The notes under the pieces were generated by a model. It was given only the letters and a program-made list of their open reading frames with translations. It was not told where the DNA came from and ran no database searches. From contig CAYGPJ010000012.1 of NCBI GenBank assembly GCA_964351865.1, positions 38,301 to 102,300 of the forward strand: a stretch of 64,000 nt of DNA, written 5' to 3'. This DNA comes from JBCDJI01 sp964351865. GTDB taxonomy: Bacteria > Verrucomicrobiota > Verrucomicrobiia > Methylacidiphilales > JBCBYL01. The translations under genes and the position numbers were made by a program. This document shows positions 9,172 through 18,405 of the stretch, piece after piece; position 1 is the stretch's first letter; each line of letters starts with the position of its first letter.

Positions 9172-10434
9172 ATGCAGATTGAGTTGATCACTACTGGCAC
9201 CGAACTCCTGATTGACCGGGTCAATACCCACACCGTCACCTTGGGACAAGCATTGGACGAAATGGGCATCCGCCTCGCCCGCCAGACATCGGTGGGAGAC
9301 GGGGACGACATCGAACCGGTGCTGAAAGAGGCCATTAGGCGCTCTCAGATTGTGCTGGTGACCGGCGGACTGGGGCCGACTTCGGACGATCTGACGCGCG
9401 ACATCGCTGCGAAATTGTTGCAGCGGCCACTAGAATACCAGCCGGAAATCGAACATCAGATTCGTCATTACTTTGAGAGAATTAATAAAACTCCGCCCGA
9501 GAGTGTATATCGGCAGGCGATGGTGCCAGCGGGGGCGGAAGTGCTGCCGAATGCGCATGGAACCGCACCCGGGTTACTGCTCATCAATGAGGATGACATC
9601 CATCGCTGCCTCATTTTTCTGTTGCCCGGACCACCGCGTGAATTGAAGCCGATGTGGTGCGACAGTGTGATGCCCTGCATCCGGCAGGAGTTAGGTGAGC
9701 TGGTGGCGAGCGCTTCTTATAAATGTCTGGTAGGAGGTATCGGGGAGTCCGCCGTGCAGGAGCGGGTTGAGGAGCCATTGCGAAAACTGGTGCCCGGTAT
9801 CGACATCGCCTACTGCGCCTCACCCGGCAAGGTGGAGCTACGGTTGTCTCATCGTGATGCCACGGCACTCCACACCGGACGCGACTGGGTGCGTCAGGAA
9901 TTGAAGCGAGCCATTCATGCCGAGAACGGGATTTCGCCGGAGCAAGGGGTAATCGATCTGGCTTTAAGTAAAGGGGTTAAAATAGCTACCGCTGAATCCT
10001 GCACGGGTGGTTTGGTGGCGCACCGGCTGACGAATATTTCGGGTGCGAGTCAGGTGTTGGAGCGTGGTTGGGTCACGTATTCCAATGCGGCGAAGCATAC
10101 CCAATTGGGGGTGCCAGAAGAATTACTGGAGGTCTATGGGGCCGTGAGTCCGCAGGTGGCATTTGCCATGGCGCTAGGTGCTTTAGCCCATTCGCAGGCT
10201 GATCTGGCTGTCTCGCTAACCGGAATTGCGGGGCCGACTGGCGGGAGCCCAGATAAACCGGTGGGTCTGGTCTATTTAGGTATCGCTTTCCGGTCATCGG
10301 TCTATCCTGACCGAATCATTGCGAGGTTCATAAAAAAGCATCTTGTGCCAGAGCGGGAAACCTTTAAAAACATGGCATCGGATGTGGCACTGGATCTACT
10401 TCGCCGCCGCCTCCTGAACTGGAAAACAGCTTAA
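9172..10434 (+). CDS. cinA: CinA family protein, nicotinamide-nucleotide amidohydrolase
   Basis: A 420-residue, full-length two-domain protein. Residues 1-170 form the MoaB/MogA-like domain (start 'IELITTGTELL', then 'VTGGLGPTSDDLTRD'). Residues about 260-415 form the PncC-type deamidase domain ('TAESCTGGLVAHRLT', 'VSLTGIAGPTGG'). CinA removes the amide from NMN in pyridine nucleotide recycling and can also hydrolyse ADP-ribose. In several bacteria it is transcribed with recA as part of competence or damage responses. Here recA follows on the same strand after 80 bases, which fits that context. Confidence 0.93.
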   Translation: MQIELITTGTELLIDRVNTHTVTLGQALDEMGIRLARQTSVGDGDDIEPVLKEAIRRSQIVLVTGGLGPTSDDLTRDIAAKLLQRPLEYQPEIEHQIRHYFERINKTPPESVYRQAMVPAGAEVLPNAHGTAPGLLLINEDDIHRCLIFLLPGPPRELKPMWCDSVMPCIRQELGELVASASYKCLVGGIGESAVQERVEEPLRKLVPGIDIAYCASPGKVELRLSHRDATALHTGRDWVRQELKRAIHAENGISPEQGVIDLALSKGVKIATAESCTGGLVAHRLTNISGASQVLERGWVTYSNAAKHTQLGVPEELLEVYGAVSPQVAFAMALGALAHSQADLAVSLTGIAGPTGGSPDKPVGLVYLGIAFRSSVYPDRIIARFIKKHLVPERETFKNMASDVALDLLRRRLLNWKTA

Positions 10435-10514
10435 ATATTTTTATCATTTTAAACTTTCTAATATCAAATACCTAATTCGTAACAGTTAAATTAACATCAA
10501 AACCCCCACCCTTT

Positions 10515-11666
10515 ATGGCCGCAAAATCTGAATCCACCGACGCACAAAACAGCAAGAACCTCGACCTCGCTCTCCAGAGTATCGTGAAACAATATGGCGA
10601 AAACTCGATCATCCGCATGGGTGACGATCGCGCTAAATTAAAGATCCCCGTGATACCCACCGGTTCGGTTGTGATCGACCGAGCACTCGGAGTAGGCGGT
10701 TTTCCCTGCGGCCGCATTGTAGAAATCTACGGACCGGAGTCTTCCGGTAAAACCACCCTCACCCTGACCGTGGTCGCGCAGTCGCAGAAAATGGGCGGCA
10801 CCTGTGCCTTTATTGATGTCGAGCATGCGCTCGATCCCCGCTATGCACGTAAACTTGGAGTGAACATGTCCGAGTTGCTGGTATCTCAACCGGATTCTGG
10901 TGAAGAAGCTTTGACGATTTGCGAGACGCTGGTGCGCTCGAATGCAGTCGACGTGATTGTGATAGATTCCGTGGCTGCTCTGGTCACCAAAAATGAATTG
11001 GAAGGTCAGATGGGAGATGCGGTGGTCGGTTCACAGGCACGACTCATGAGCCAGGCCATGCGTAAGCTGACGGCTCACATTGCCCGGGCAAAAACGATTT
11101 GTATCTTCACCAACCAGATCCGCGAAAAAATCGGGGTGATGTTTGGCAGCCCGGAAACAACGCCGGGGGGTAAAGCGCTGAAATTCTACGCATCGGTGCG
11201 GGTCGACATCCGCCGGATCGGGGCCATCAAAGCGGCGAACGGCGAAGTGCTTGGAAACCGCACCCGCATTAAAATCGTTAAGAACAAAGTCGCTCCACCA
11301 TTTACGCAGGCTGAATTCGACATCATGTATAATGAAGGTATTTCCAAAACGGGATCGCTGATTGATCTGGCGATTGAGCAGGGCGTGGTTGAGAAGAAAG
11401 GAGCCTGGATTTCCTTTGAGGGTAATCATGTCGGGCAAGGCCGTGATGCTGCCAAGAACGAACTCAAGACCAACGAGGAACTCTATGCGAAGATAGAGAA
11501 ACTGGTGATGGCCAATCTGGAGCCAGTGGACGAAGAGGAAGAAGCGGATAAGAAAAAGGCGTTGGCAGATGCGAAGGCCGCCAAAGATTCCAAGGATTCT
11601 AAAGAAGACAAACCGGAAAAAGAAACGAAAGAAGAGGCCCCGAAAGCGGCCGCCGCGAAAAAATAA
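10515..11666 (+). CDS. recA: Recombinase RecA
   Basis: A 383-residue RecA. Walker A GPESSGKT is at residues 73-80, 'VIVIDSVAAL' is the Walker B strand, and 'GSQARLMSQAMRKL' and 'TNQIREKIGVMFGSPE' cover the L1 and L2 DNA-binding loops. It catalyses strand exchange and activates LexA self-cleavage. The C-terminal 45 residues are a highly charged Lys/Glu/Ala tail ('KKKALADAKAAKDSKDSKED'), longer than the acidic tail of E. coli RecA. The AT-rich 80-base leader holds the promoter, but I see no convincing LexA box. Three hairpins follow the stop codon. Confidence 0.98.
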   Translation: MAAKSESTDAQNSKNLDLALQSIVKQYGENSIIRMGDDRAKLKIPVIPTGSVVIDRALGVGGFPCGRIVEIYGPESSGKTTLTLTVVAQSQKMGGTCAFIDVEHALDPRYARKLGVNMSELLVSQPDSGEEALTICETLVRSNAVDVIVIDSVAALVTKNELEGQMGDAVVGSQARLMSQAMRKLTAHIARAKTICIFTNQIREKIGVMFGSPETTPGGKALKFYASVRVDIRRIGAIKAANGEVLGNRTRIKIVKNKVAPPFTQAEFDIMYNEGISKTGSLIDLAIEQGVVEKKGAWISFEGNHVGQGRDAAKNELKTNEELYAKIEKLVMANLEPVDEEEEADKKKALADAKAAKDSKDSKEDKPEKETKEEAPKAAAAKK

Positions 11667-11672
11667 GGGGTG

Positions 11673-11760
11673 GCCGACGTTGCAAGTCGGCGCTGAAAAA
11701 GCCGAGATTCAAGCTCGGCATACAGCTTATAATTGGCATCTGGCCTATCAGCTAGATGCC
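11673..11760 (+). terminator. Three consecutive hairpins after recA
   Basis: Stem 1 is GCCGAC/GTCGGC (11673-11691). Stem 2 is GCCGAG/CTCGGC (11701-11719). Stem 3 is GGCATCT/AGATGCC (11735-11760). The first two are near-copies of each other. No long T-run follows, so this is either a factor-dependent end, a spacer that separates recA from the flippase gene, or a structured repeat. Confidence 0.5.
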
Positions 11761-11813
11761 GATTTCGCGTTTGCCAGCAGACTCGAATAAAGACAACATC
11801 AGCTAAATCATCC

Positions 11814-13178
11814 ATGCAGCGGTCAGAAGAGAAACAGAGCGAAGAGGAGGTGATCCCTCCGCTGAACAGCAAAACCGTTAAGACGGTTTTGAACATTTTT
11901 CTGCTCAAGTGCTTTTCGCTGGTGCTGGCGATGCTGCTCTACTGGGTGATTGAGCACTTTTTCGGGGCGGAAGCGGTCGGAGCCTTCGGATTCTACTTTT
12001 CGATCCTGACGATCGGGGGTTTGCTGGCATCTTTCGGATTCGGGAATGCGGCGCTGAAATTGAGCGGAGCCGTTTCATCCGATCAGGATCTGTCCGAAGT
12101 TTCTCAAGCTTACGGTATTATGTTACGCGTGACTTCGATTGCCGGAGGAACGCTGTCATTGCTCATCCTGCTTTCGGCCAACCACCTGGCAGAAATCTTT
12201 TTGGATGATGTGACCAAGGCCCCGGTTTTCTATTGTAGTGCGCTGGCGATTCTCCCTTTTTCGCTGCTCGAGGTTTCTTCCGAAGTGATTCGTGGTCGAG
12301 GTAAGACCAATCTGTATATGATTTTTAAGGAAACCGGATTGTGGGTGGTGGCGGCACCGGTATTGTTTTTTTTGCTGGTGTCTCATTATGGTTATCTCAG
12401 CCCGATTTTAGCGCATGTGGTGGGAGTAGGAGTTTTCTGTGTGATCGGGATTTTTGTGACGCAGGAATTGTTGAAAGCCAAGAGTGTGGTCGAAACGACA
12501 CGTTACAATATCCGCAACCTACTCACCCTTTCCATCCCGATGCAGATGTCGAAGGGGTTGAACTGGGCTTCGCTCTGGATCGACATTCTGATTATCGGAG
12601 GATTCATCGGGGCTCCTCAGGTGGGAGTTTATCTGGTGCTGAATCGTATTGCTGCATTTGCTCAGCAAGTTTCCTACAGCATTAACGTCTATGTGGCGCC
12701 ACGCATCGCATATCACCATCAGCAGAATCGCATGCAGCATCTCAGTCAACTCACGCGGGATTCGGTGCGCTACGGAGTTTGGATTGTGATGCCGTTCATG
12801 ATTATTCTGGCGCTGGCGGGTAAGCCGATCCTGAGCATATACGGTCCGGAATATGTGGAAGCTTATTTGGCTTTCATCATCTTACTGTTAGCTAACTTCG
12901 CGGATACCTCCTGCGGGCCGGTGGGTTACTTGTTGAATATGACGGGCAAAGAGAAAAGTTCCGTGCATATCATGGTGACCACAACGGTGGTAAGGATCAT
13001 CTTCCTGTTGATTCTGGTCGGGTATTTCGAAATGGGCTTGCTCGGTGCCGCCTTGGCGCATCTGGGTTTTATGATCGTCTGGAATGTCGTTTCGCTGGTG
13101 GTCATCCACAGACATCTTGGCTTTTATCCGGCATACATCCCGTTCCTTAGGGGCGGAGCCACCACGTCTAAATCCTGA
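11814..13178 (+). CDS. Polysaccharide flippase-type membrane protein
   Basis: A 454-residue polytopic membrane protein from the ATG at 11814; the open frame to 11733 would run through the third hairpin, so I reject that start. It has 12-14 hydrophobic segments. The pattern at the first ones ('LNIFLLKCFSLVLAMLLYWV' followed by 'GAEAVGAFGFYFSILTIGGL') is typical of the Wzx/MATE-like MOP flippase superfamily, which moves lipid-linked oligosaccharides across the inner membrane. Charged residues sit in short loops, and the N-terminus is cytoplasmic and acidic. No glycosyltransferases lie beside it, so the substrate cannot be inferred. Confidence 0.8.
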   Translation: MQRSEEKQSEEEVIPPLNSKTVKTVLNIFLLKCFSLVLAMLLYWVIEHFFGAEAVGAFGFYFSILTIGGLLASFGFGNAALKLSGAVSSDQDLSEVSQAYGIMLRVTSIAGGTLSLLILLSANHLAEIFLDDVTKAPVFYCSALAILPFSLLEVSSEVIRGRGKTNLYMIFKETGLWVVAAPVLFFLLVSHYGYLSPILAHVVGVGVFCVIGIFVTQELLKAKSVVETTRYNIRNLLTLSIPMQMSKGLNWASLWIDILIIGGFIGAPQVGVYLVLNRIAAFAQQVSYSINVYVAPRIAYHHQQNRMQHLSQLTRDSVRYGVWIVMPFMIILALAGKPILSIYGPEYVEAYLAFIILLLANFADTSCGPVGYLLNMTGKEKSSVHIMVTTTVVRIIFLLILVGYFEMGLLGAALAHLGFMIVWNVVSLVVIHRHLGFYPAYIPFLRGGATTSKS

Positions 13179-13223
13179 CGAGATCTGTCAGTGCCTGCGG
13201 GTCGGGAGGTCTTAGACAGCCTC

Positions 13224-14000
13224 TTATTTGGTGCCGTTCAGGTAGTGGGTGATCCAACGCATCAGCGCCCGTGGTGCCAGCCGTAGCGACTGGGTCAGCA
13301 AAACATTTTTCAATGTGTGCACGGCTACGACTTTGCCGCGCATCATCGCCTGCCAGCCCCACTCGGCCACTTCGGCTGAAGTGGGGATGTTGCCTTTGAA
13401 ATAGATGGGTCGCTTCATTTGTGAGGCATCCAGAAACTCGGATTCCGTCGGCCCGGGACAGAGTGCGGAGACGACCACATTCGATTGGCTCATCTCCCCT
13501 GCCATCGCTTCGGAAAAGTGTAGCACGTAAGCTTTGGAAGCGTAATAGACAGCCATCAGAGGGCCGGGCAGGAAGGCGGCGGTGGAGGCGACGTTCATGA
13601 TGTAGCCTTTACCTCGCTTTTCCATTAAGAGGGCGGCATGACGCGAGAGATAAGAGAGAGCCGTCATATTGACCGTAATCATGTCTAGCTGGCGCGACCA
13701 CTCCAGATCCACCACCCGGCCCGCACCGCCAAATCCGGCATTATTCACCACGACTTCCAATCGATCCGCTACCGTGGTCATGCAGTCACTGACCAGTGTC
13801 CAATGGGCTTCGCGGGCGAGATCAGCACAGAGAAGCTTCACTTCAGCTCCGTAGTTGCTCTTGCACTCCTCAGCGACGGCTCGGAGCTTATCTTCACGGC
13901 GGGCGATCAGGATCAAATCATATCCGTTACGGGCGGCGACAAATGCGAGTTCTTTTCCGATGCCGGAACTGGCACCTGTGATCATGGCCAATGGTTTCAT
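13224..14000 (-). CDS. Short-chain dehydrogenase/reductase (SDR)
   Basis: A 258-residue classical SDR. The cofactor motif is TGASSGIGKE at residues 8-17, NNAG lies at about residues 87-90, and the catalytic Ser with YASK (Tyr-x-x-x-Lys) is at about 140-157 ('AVYYASKAYVLHFSEA'). 'LCPGPTESEF' is the usual loop after the active site. It uses NAD(P)H to reduce or oxidise a carbonyl/alcohol pair, with substrate unknown. It runs opposite to the flippase gene (convergent ends, 45-base gap) and diverges from the aldo/keto reductase after 103 bases. Confidence 0.9.
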   Translation of the reverse strand: MKPLAMITGASSGIGKELAFVAARNGYDLILIARREDKLRAVAEECKSNYGAEVKLLCADLAREAHWTLVSDCMTTVADRLEVVVNNAGFGGAGRVVDLEWSRQLDMITVNMTALSYLSRHAALLMEKRGKGYIMNVASTAAFLPGPLMAVYYASKAYVLHFSEAMAGEMSQSNVVVSALCPGPTESEFLDASQMKRPIYFKGNIPTSAEVAEWGWQAMMRGKVVAVHTLKNVLLTQSLRLAPRALMRWITHYLNGTK

Positions 14001-14103
14001 ACCAAAAAGCTATAGGCTTTCATAAAAAAGGCCAGCCGAAGCCCGCCAGGGGACGGAGTATTCAGTTTGTCCCAGAGTATGTTTTATGTAACGTTGTGTA
14101 CTC

Positions 14104-15054
14104 ATGGAATATCGACGTTGCGGCAAAAGTGGGCTGTTGTTGCCAGTGGTTTCACTGGGAGGATGGCATAATTTTACAAATCTCGAGCAGGCGCGTGAGT
14201 TGACCCTGTGTGCCTTTGATCTCGGAATCACCCATATTGATTTGGCAAACAACTACGGTCCTCCTCCCGGGACGGCGGAAATTCAAGTCGGACGCATTCT
14301 GGAAACCGACCTGGCCAGCCATCGCGATGAACTCATTATCACCACTAAAGCGGGCTATGGGATGTGGGAGGGCCCTTACGGAGAATGGGGATCTAAAAAA
14401 CATCTGACCGCTAGCTTGAATCAGTCGCTGAAGCGACTGGGAGTCGAATATGTGGATATCTTTTATTCGCACCGCTACGATCCGGGGACTCCGTTGGAAG
14501 AAACGATGGGAGCTTTGCACCAGGCGGTCCGCGCCGGTAAAGCACTTTATCCGGCCATCAGTAATTACCCGAAAAAAGCGGTTAAGAAAGCCGCTAAGTT
14601 GATGCGAGAATGGGGCACTCCGTTATTGGCCCATCAGTGCCCGTATAACCTCTTTAACCGTTCCATCGAGGTGGGTGGTGTCATTAAGGAATCGGACGAA
14701 CAAGGGATGGGAATGGTGGTTTTTTCGCCGCTGGCTCAGGGACTGTTGACGGATCGCTATTTGAACGACATTCCGGAAGATTCCCGGGTGGTGAAGTCAG
14801 GCCAGTTTCTCAAGGCAGATGATATTACCGAATCCAAGCGACAAGTGATCCGGGCACTAAATGATTTAGCATCCGAAAGGGGCATGTCACTGGCACGACT
14901 GGCGCTGCATTGGTGTCTGCGCAAGCAGGCGGTCACCACGGTGTTGATTGGAGCGAGTAAAACGGCTCAAATTCGCGAAAATGTGGAGCTCATTAACGAG
15001 TCGTCATTGAGTGATGAATTTTGCCTGCGAGTGGACGGAATTCTGGAAGCCTGA
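14104..15054 (+). CDS. Aldo/keto reductase (YghZ/YajO type)
   Basis: A 316-residue NADPH-dependent aldo/keto reductase with a TIM barrel. It opens 'MEYRRCGKSGLLLPVVSLGG'. The catalytic Asp/Tyr pair is in 'ITHIDLANNYGPPPGTAE', the Lys in 'LIITTKAGYGMWEG' and the His in 'VDIFYSHRYDP'. The GGGxR-type NADP site is represented by 'TTVLIGASKTAQIREN' near the C-terminus. The YghZ group reduces small aldehydes such as methylglyoxal. It has the group's usual length and no visible defect. It is divergent from the SDR gene, so the two may share a control region. Confidence 0.92.
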   Translation: MEYRRCGKSGLLLPVVSLGGWHNFTNLEQARELTLCAFDLGITHIDLANNYGPPPGTAEIQVGRILETDLASHRDELIITTKAGYGMWEGPYGEWGSKKHLTASLNQSLKRLGVEYVDIFYSHRYDPGTPLEETMGALHQAVRAGKALYPAISNYPKKAVKKAAKLMREWGTPLLAHQCPYNLFNRSIEVGGVIKESDEQGMGMVVFSPLAQGLLTDRYLNDIPEDSRVVKSGQFLKADDITESKRQVIRALNDLASERGMSLARLALHWCLRKQAVTTVLIGASKTAQIRENVELINESSLSDEFCLRVDGILEA

Positions 15055-15120
15055 TTTAAATTAGCGCTGACAGATTTTTTATACTCGGGAGCATGGAATG
15101 CATCTTGACGACATCCGCAC

Positions 15121-15858
15121 TCAGCGGGGCGGTAATACCTTGATGGGGCCGGTAGGTGAGTTGTTGGTGGGAGACTTCAGTGGCTCTTGCACTAGCACCG
15201 CTTCGCCGTTGTTACTCCAGTAGAAACGCAGAGTCACCATGCCAAACGTAATCGTGTCATTCGTTTTAAGCGCCGCTTGTTTGGTCTGGCGATTATTGAC
15301 GCGAGTGCCGTTGCGGCCCCCCGAATCCTGGAGGGTGACCGTTTTACCCGATACAATGAATGAGGCATGATGACGTGATACCGTCTTGTCACCGATGATC
15401 AGATCACTGCTATTCGAGCGACCGACCGTCGTTTCTCCGGAACTCAGAATATAGAGTTTACGGCCGCTCACTTCATCACTATCGAAATGGACGGAGGTAG
15501 TTATTCGAAAATAGTTGGCAGAATCTGGATGATTCGACGCCATTTTCGATTGAGTACCGATTTTTTCGGGTTGATCCACATGCACAGCGGATTCCATTAA
15601 GATGAGTTCGGTTGGTCGGGTAATCGTTTTATTCGGGGGCAAAATATTACTATCGAAGCTCAATTCATCCGGATCACTTCGCAGTAAGATCCATAAGGCT
15701 TCTTCGCCGAGGAAGGAGGGGCATTCGGCGTGAACCAGGGCGCCGAATGCCATATACAGCTTGCCGCTCTCAGTAGCAGAGATAACAGTCAGACATCCGC
15801 TGCTCGAACTAAGGAGCGATTGATGGAGAAAATCTAAAAGTTCCTTCCGGCTAGCCAC
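15121..15858 (-). CDS. FHA-domain protein with N-terminal DUF4388-like domain
   Basis: A 245-residue protein. Residues about 1-95 ('GCLTVISATESGKLYMAFGALVHAE') resemble the DUF4388/PATAN domain found in bacterial signalling proteins. Residues about 125-215 form a forkhead-associated domain with the diagnostic 'TTVGRSNSSDLIIGD', 'VSRHHASF' and 'DSGGRNGTRVNNR', which binds phosphothreonine peptides. The start is GTG. No Ser/Thr kinase is encoded nearby, so the partner must lie elsewhere. The C-terminal tail is proline/asparagine-rich. The protein is likely cytoplasmic and works as an adaptor. Confidence 0.85.
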   Translation of the reverse strand: MASRKELLDFLHQSLLSSSSGCLTVISATESGKLYMAFGALVHAECPSFLGEEALWILLRSDPDELSFDSNILPPNKTITRPTELILMESAVHVDQPEKIGTQSKMASNHPDSANYFRITTSVHFDSDEVSGRKLYILSSGETTVGRSNSSDLIIGDKTVSRHHASFIVSGKTVTLQDSGGRNGTRVNNRQTKQAALKTNDTITFGMVTLRFYWSNNGEAVLVQEPLKSPTNNSPTGPIKVLPPR

Positions 15859-15948
15859 GTATCAGTACTAGTCTACGCGGCGCCCTGTTCACAAGCAAAA
15901 AGCAGAATGGTGTAACATATCCGTCGAAGCGGCTAAGCGGCTGATGCA

Positions 15949-17244
15949 TTATTCAGCGGCTGGTTGGGGAAAGGGATTTTCATACCAGCGGATATGTCCC
16001 TCGCTGTCGGCAGAAATCAGATCCGGATCACCGTCGCCATCCACATCAGTGAGCTGTATGCCCTTGGTCGCCGAGCTTAGTTGGCCCGCCAGCACCTGCC
16101 GCACCCAAGTGGGAGACGAGGCAGCGGGCGAGGGATTTCGTAACCAAATCAGATGCTCCATTGGATCAGCAGCATCGATAAAACCAAGCACCAGATCGGG
16201 AAATCCGTCCCGATTGAGGTCTGCTTTGTCAATTTGAGTCAGAACGCCCTGTTTGCCTGAAATCGGGAACGGCAGCGGCAGCCAGGCAGATTCGGTGGCG
16301 GCGGTCACCTTCTTGAAACACATTAATCGATTTGCGCCATTCTTTTCACGCAAGCAAAGCAGCAGGTCCTGACGCTTATCCCCATCGAAATCAACTACCG
16401 TTCCCCCCATGGGTGCGAGTGAAGAAAGTGTGATAAAATTTCGTTTCCAAGTGACATCCGGATTTTCCGGCCATGGGTTTTCCAGCCAGTAGGCACCCAT
16501 GCTGCCAGCGCCATTGGCGGAATCCACCACCCAGAGATCCATATCTCCATCACCCTCCACATCTTCGGCATAGAGCAACAAGGGCGCCGCAGAAAATCCA
16601 ATGTTAACCACAGCACGCTGGTCGGTTTCGGGTAAACTCATCCAGATCACTTCAGGAGCACTCTCGGTCGCCGCATTGCCCGCTCTGCCCGCCAACGCGA
16701 GATCGCTGACGCCGTCATTATTAAAGTCCTCGGCATGCACTGCCGTCCAGTCTCCTGCGGGGACGGGAATCGCTTCAAAGTGCCAGCTGGCGACGTTGAG
16801 GAGGTCCTCACGGGCGGGAATATCAGCTACTATTACCTGCCCGGAGGGTTGACCCGCGGCAGCGACCAGTCGCAGTTGCGGAGCTTCACGCGAGCCGGAT
16901 TTCCACAGATGGAAGTCGTGGATACTGAAAACACCTTTGAGCCTCGCCTCCGACCAGGTCACCTCGCCCCGCGAGTTATGATGAAAAGAAAACAAAGAGA
17001 TCCACTCCGAATCCTGGCGGCTCACCAGCAATTCCGGCGAGCCATCCTGATCAAGATCCAGTAATTCCATGGCCAGCACCTCACCCGCGGAGCTAGGACT
17101 GTCGGAAATAGGATGAGCCACCCACGGTTGACTGCCGGGACCGCCACAGGAAAATAACAGCAGGCAGAGGGAAAAACAGGTAAGCGTTAAGGAAAGCGTT
17201 AAGGAAAGGGTTTTGAGCCGAGCGGACGTGGACGTTTTTTTCAT
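15949..17244 (-). CDS. VCBS/FG-GAP repeat lipoprotein
   Basis: 431 residues from the ATG at 17244 (MKKTSTSARLKTL); the frame is open five codons further to 17259. A lipobox LLFSC sits at the end of the signal peptide, so this is a predicted lipoprotein. The body has at least four calcium-binding-like FG-GAP/VCBS units: 'LLDLDQDGSPELLV', 'EDFNNDGVSDLAL', 'DVEGDGDMDLWV', 'KADLNRDGFPDLVL', 'LTDVDGDGDPDLIS'. Such repeats fold as a seven-bladed propeller on the cell surface. The gene diverges from arsS with only 59 bases between the two starts. Confidence 0.88.
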   Translation of the reverse strand: MKKTSTSARLKTLSLTLSLTLTCFSLCLLLFSCGGPGSQPWVAHPISDSPSSAGEVLAMELLDLDQDGSPELLVSRQDSEWISLFSFHHNSRGEVTWSEARLKGVFSIHDFHLWKSGSREAPQLRLVAAAGQPSGQVIVADIPAREDLLNVASWHFEAIPVPAGDWTAVHAEDFNNDGVSDLALAGRAGNAATESAPEVIWMSLPETDQRAVVNIGFSAAPLLLYAEDVEGDGDMDLWVVDSANGAGSMGAYWLENPWPENPDVTWKRNFITLSSLAPMGGTVVDFDGDKRQDLLLCLREKNGANRLMCFKKVTAATESAWLPLPFPISGKQGVLTQIDKADLNRDGFPDLVLGFIDAADPMEHLIWLRNPSPAASSPTWVRQVLAGQLSSATKGIQLTDVDGDGDPDLISADSEGHIRWYENPFPQPAAE

Positions 17245-17303
17245 AGATGGCTTCCGCACTTTAGATGGACGGAATAGGTGTTATGCTCTGATATCGTATC
17301 CTC

Positions 17304-18272
17304 ATGAACCGCTTTGACAAGACTCTGCTACAGGCAGAAACGCCACTGCAGCGCAGCACGCCGGAGATTCTGCAGATCAATCTCGGCAAGCTCTGCAACC
17401 TCACCTGTGTCCACTGTCACGTCAATGCCGGCCCGAAACGCAAAGAAATCATGACCCGCGATACGCTGGAAAAAATCGTCGGTTGGTTAAAAAAAGAATC
17501 CCAGCAGCAGATTAGCACCGTAGATCTGACCGGAGGCACCCCCGAAATGGTTCCGGATTTCAAATGGCTGATCGCAGAGCTGAAGACCATACCCCACGTT
17601 CACACCATCATGGATCGCCTCAACGCCACCATCCTGCGAGAGCCTGGTTATGAATGGACCGCTGAATTTCTGGCAGCGAATCAACTGACCCTGGTTGCCT
17701 CCATGCCCTGTTATTCTCCCGAAAACGTCAACGAACAGCGAGGCGATGGAGTCTTCGAAGCCAGCATTGCTGCGTTCCAGCAACTCAACGGCCTTGGTTA
17801 CGGTTCCGATCCGGACTTGCCGCTGCACTTCGTTTACAACCCGAATGGTGCCTTCCTGCCCGGCTCGCAGGAAGAGCTCAAAGCGGATTATCAGCGAGAG
17901 ATGAAAGAACACTTTGGCATCGTCTTTAACGATCTCTACTGCATCACTAACATGCCCATCGCCCGCTACGCATCGTATCTGAAGCGCAGCAACCAGCTGC
18001 AGGAATATATGGAACTCCTGGTGGAGAACTTCAATCCGGCCTCCATCGACGGCCTGATGTGCCGCAACACCATCAGCGTCGGCTGGCAGGGAGAAGTCTA
18101 CGACTGCGACTTCAACCAGCAGTTAGGATTAGCCTTGGCAGACGGACAACATCACATGCTATGGGATTTGGATCTGGAAAGCTTCCAACAACGCCCCATC
18201 CGCACCGGCGACCACTGCTTCGGCTGCACTGCCGGCGCCGGCAGCTCCTGCACCGGGGCGTTGGTTGAGTGA
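17304..18272 (+). CDS. arsS: Radical SAM protein of the ArsS (arsenosugar biosynthesis) family
   Basis: A 322-residue protein. The radical SAM cluster motif is CNLTCVHCH (C-x3-C-x2-C) at about residues 32-40. 'TVDLTGGTPEM' is the SAM-contact strand. The DUF3641-type C-terminus carries further cysteines (LMCRNTIS, YDCDFNQQ, HCFGCTAGAGSSC). ArsS is proposed to transfer the deoxyadenosyl group during arsenosugar formation and usually sits near an arsenic methyltransferase. None is next to it here. The final codons GAG TGA merge with a dispersed repeat that starts at the stop codon. Confidence 0.88.
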   Translation: MNRFDKTLLQAETPLQRSTPEILQINLGKLCNLTCVHCHVNAGPKRKEIMTRDTLEKIVGWLKKESQQQISTVDLTGGTPEMVPDFKWLIAELKTIPHVHTIMDRLNATILREPGYEWTAEFLAANQLTLVASMPCYSPENVNEQRGDGVFEASIAAFQQLNGLGYGSDPDLPLHFVYNPNGAFLPGSQEELKADYQREMKEHFGIVFNDLYCITNMPIARYASYLKRSNQLQEYMELLVENFNPASIDGLMCRNTISVGWQGEVYDCDFNQQLGLALADGQHHMLWDLDLESFQQRPIRTGDHCFGCTAGAGSSCTGALVE

Positions 18273-18360
18273 TTGAGGAATTGAGTGATTAGGTGATGGA
18301 GTAGGCTGTCGCTGGTTTCGGAAACTCAATTACTTAATCACCTAATTCATTAATCACTGA
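18266..18360. repeat. Gene-end inverted repeat, copy 1
   Basis: An imperfect inverted repeat that begins at the arsS stop codon. The left arm is GAGTGATTAGGTGAT and the right arm contains ATTACTTAATCACCTAATT. The core GTAGGCTGTCGCTGGTTTCGG matches, in inverse orientation, the core of the copy at 19915-20013. It can fold into a long stem and could serve as a transcription end. Confidence 0.65.
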
Positions 18361-18405
18361 AATATTATAACCGACAACAACTGAGGCATCCGTTAGCATT
18401 TCGGC

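Noticed and set aside
10434..10515. A LexA box in front of recA
   Set aside because: The 80-base leader is AT-rich but contains no convincing inverted SOS-box motif; lineage-specific boxes could be missed by eye.
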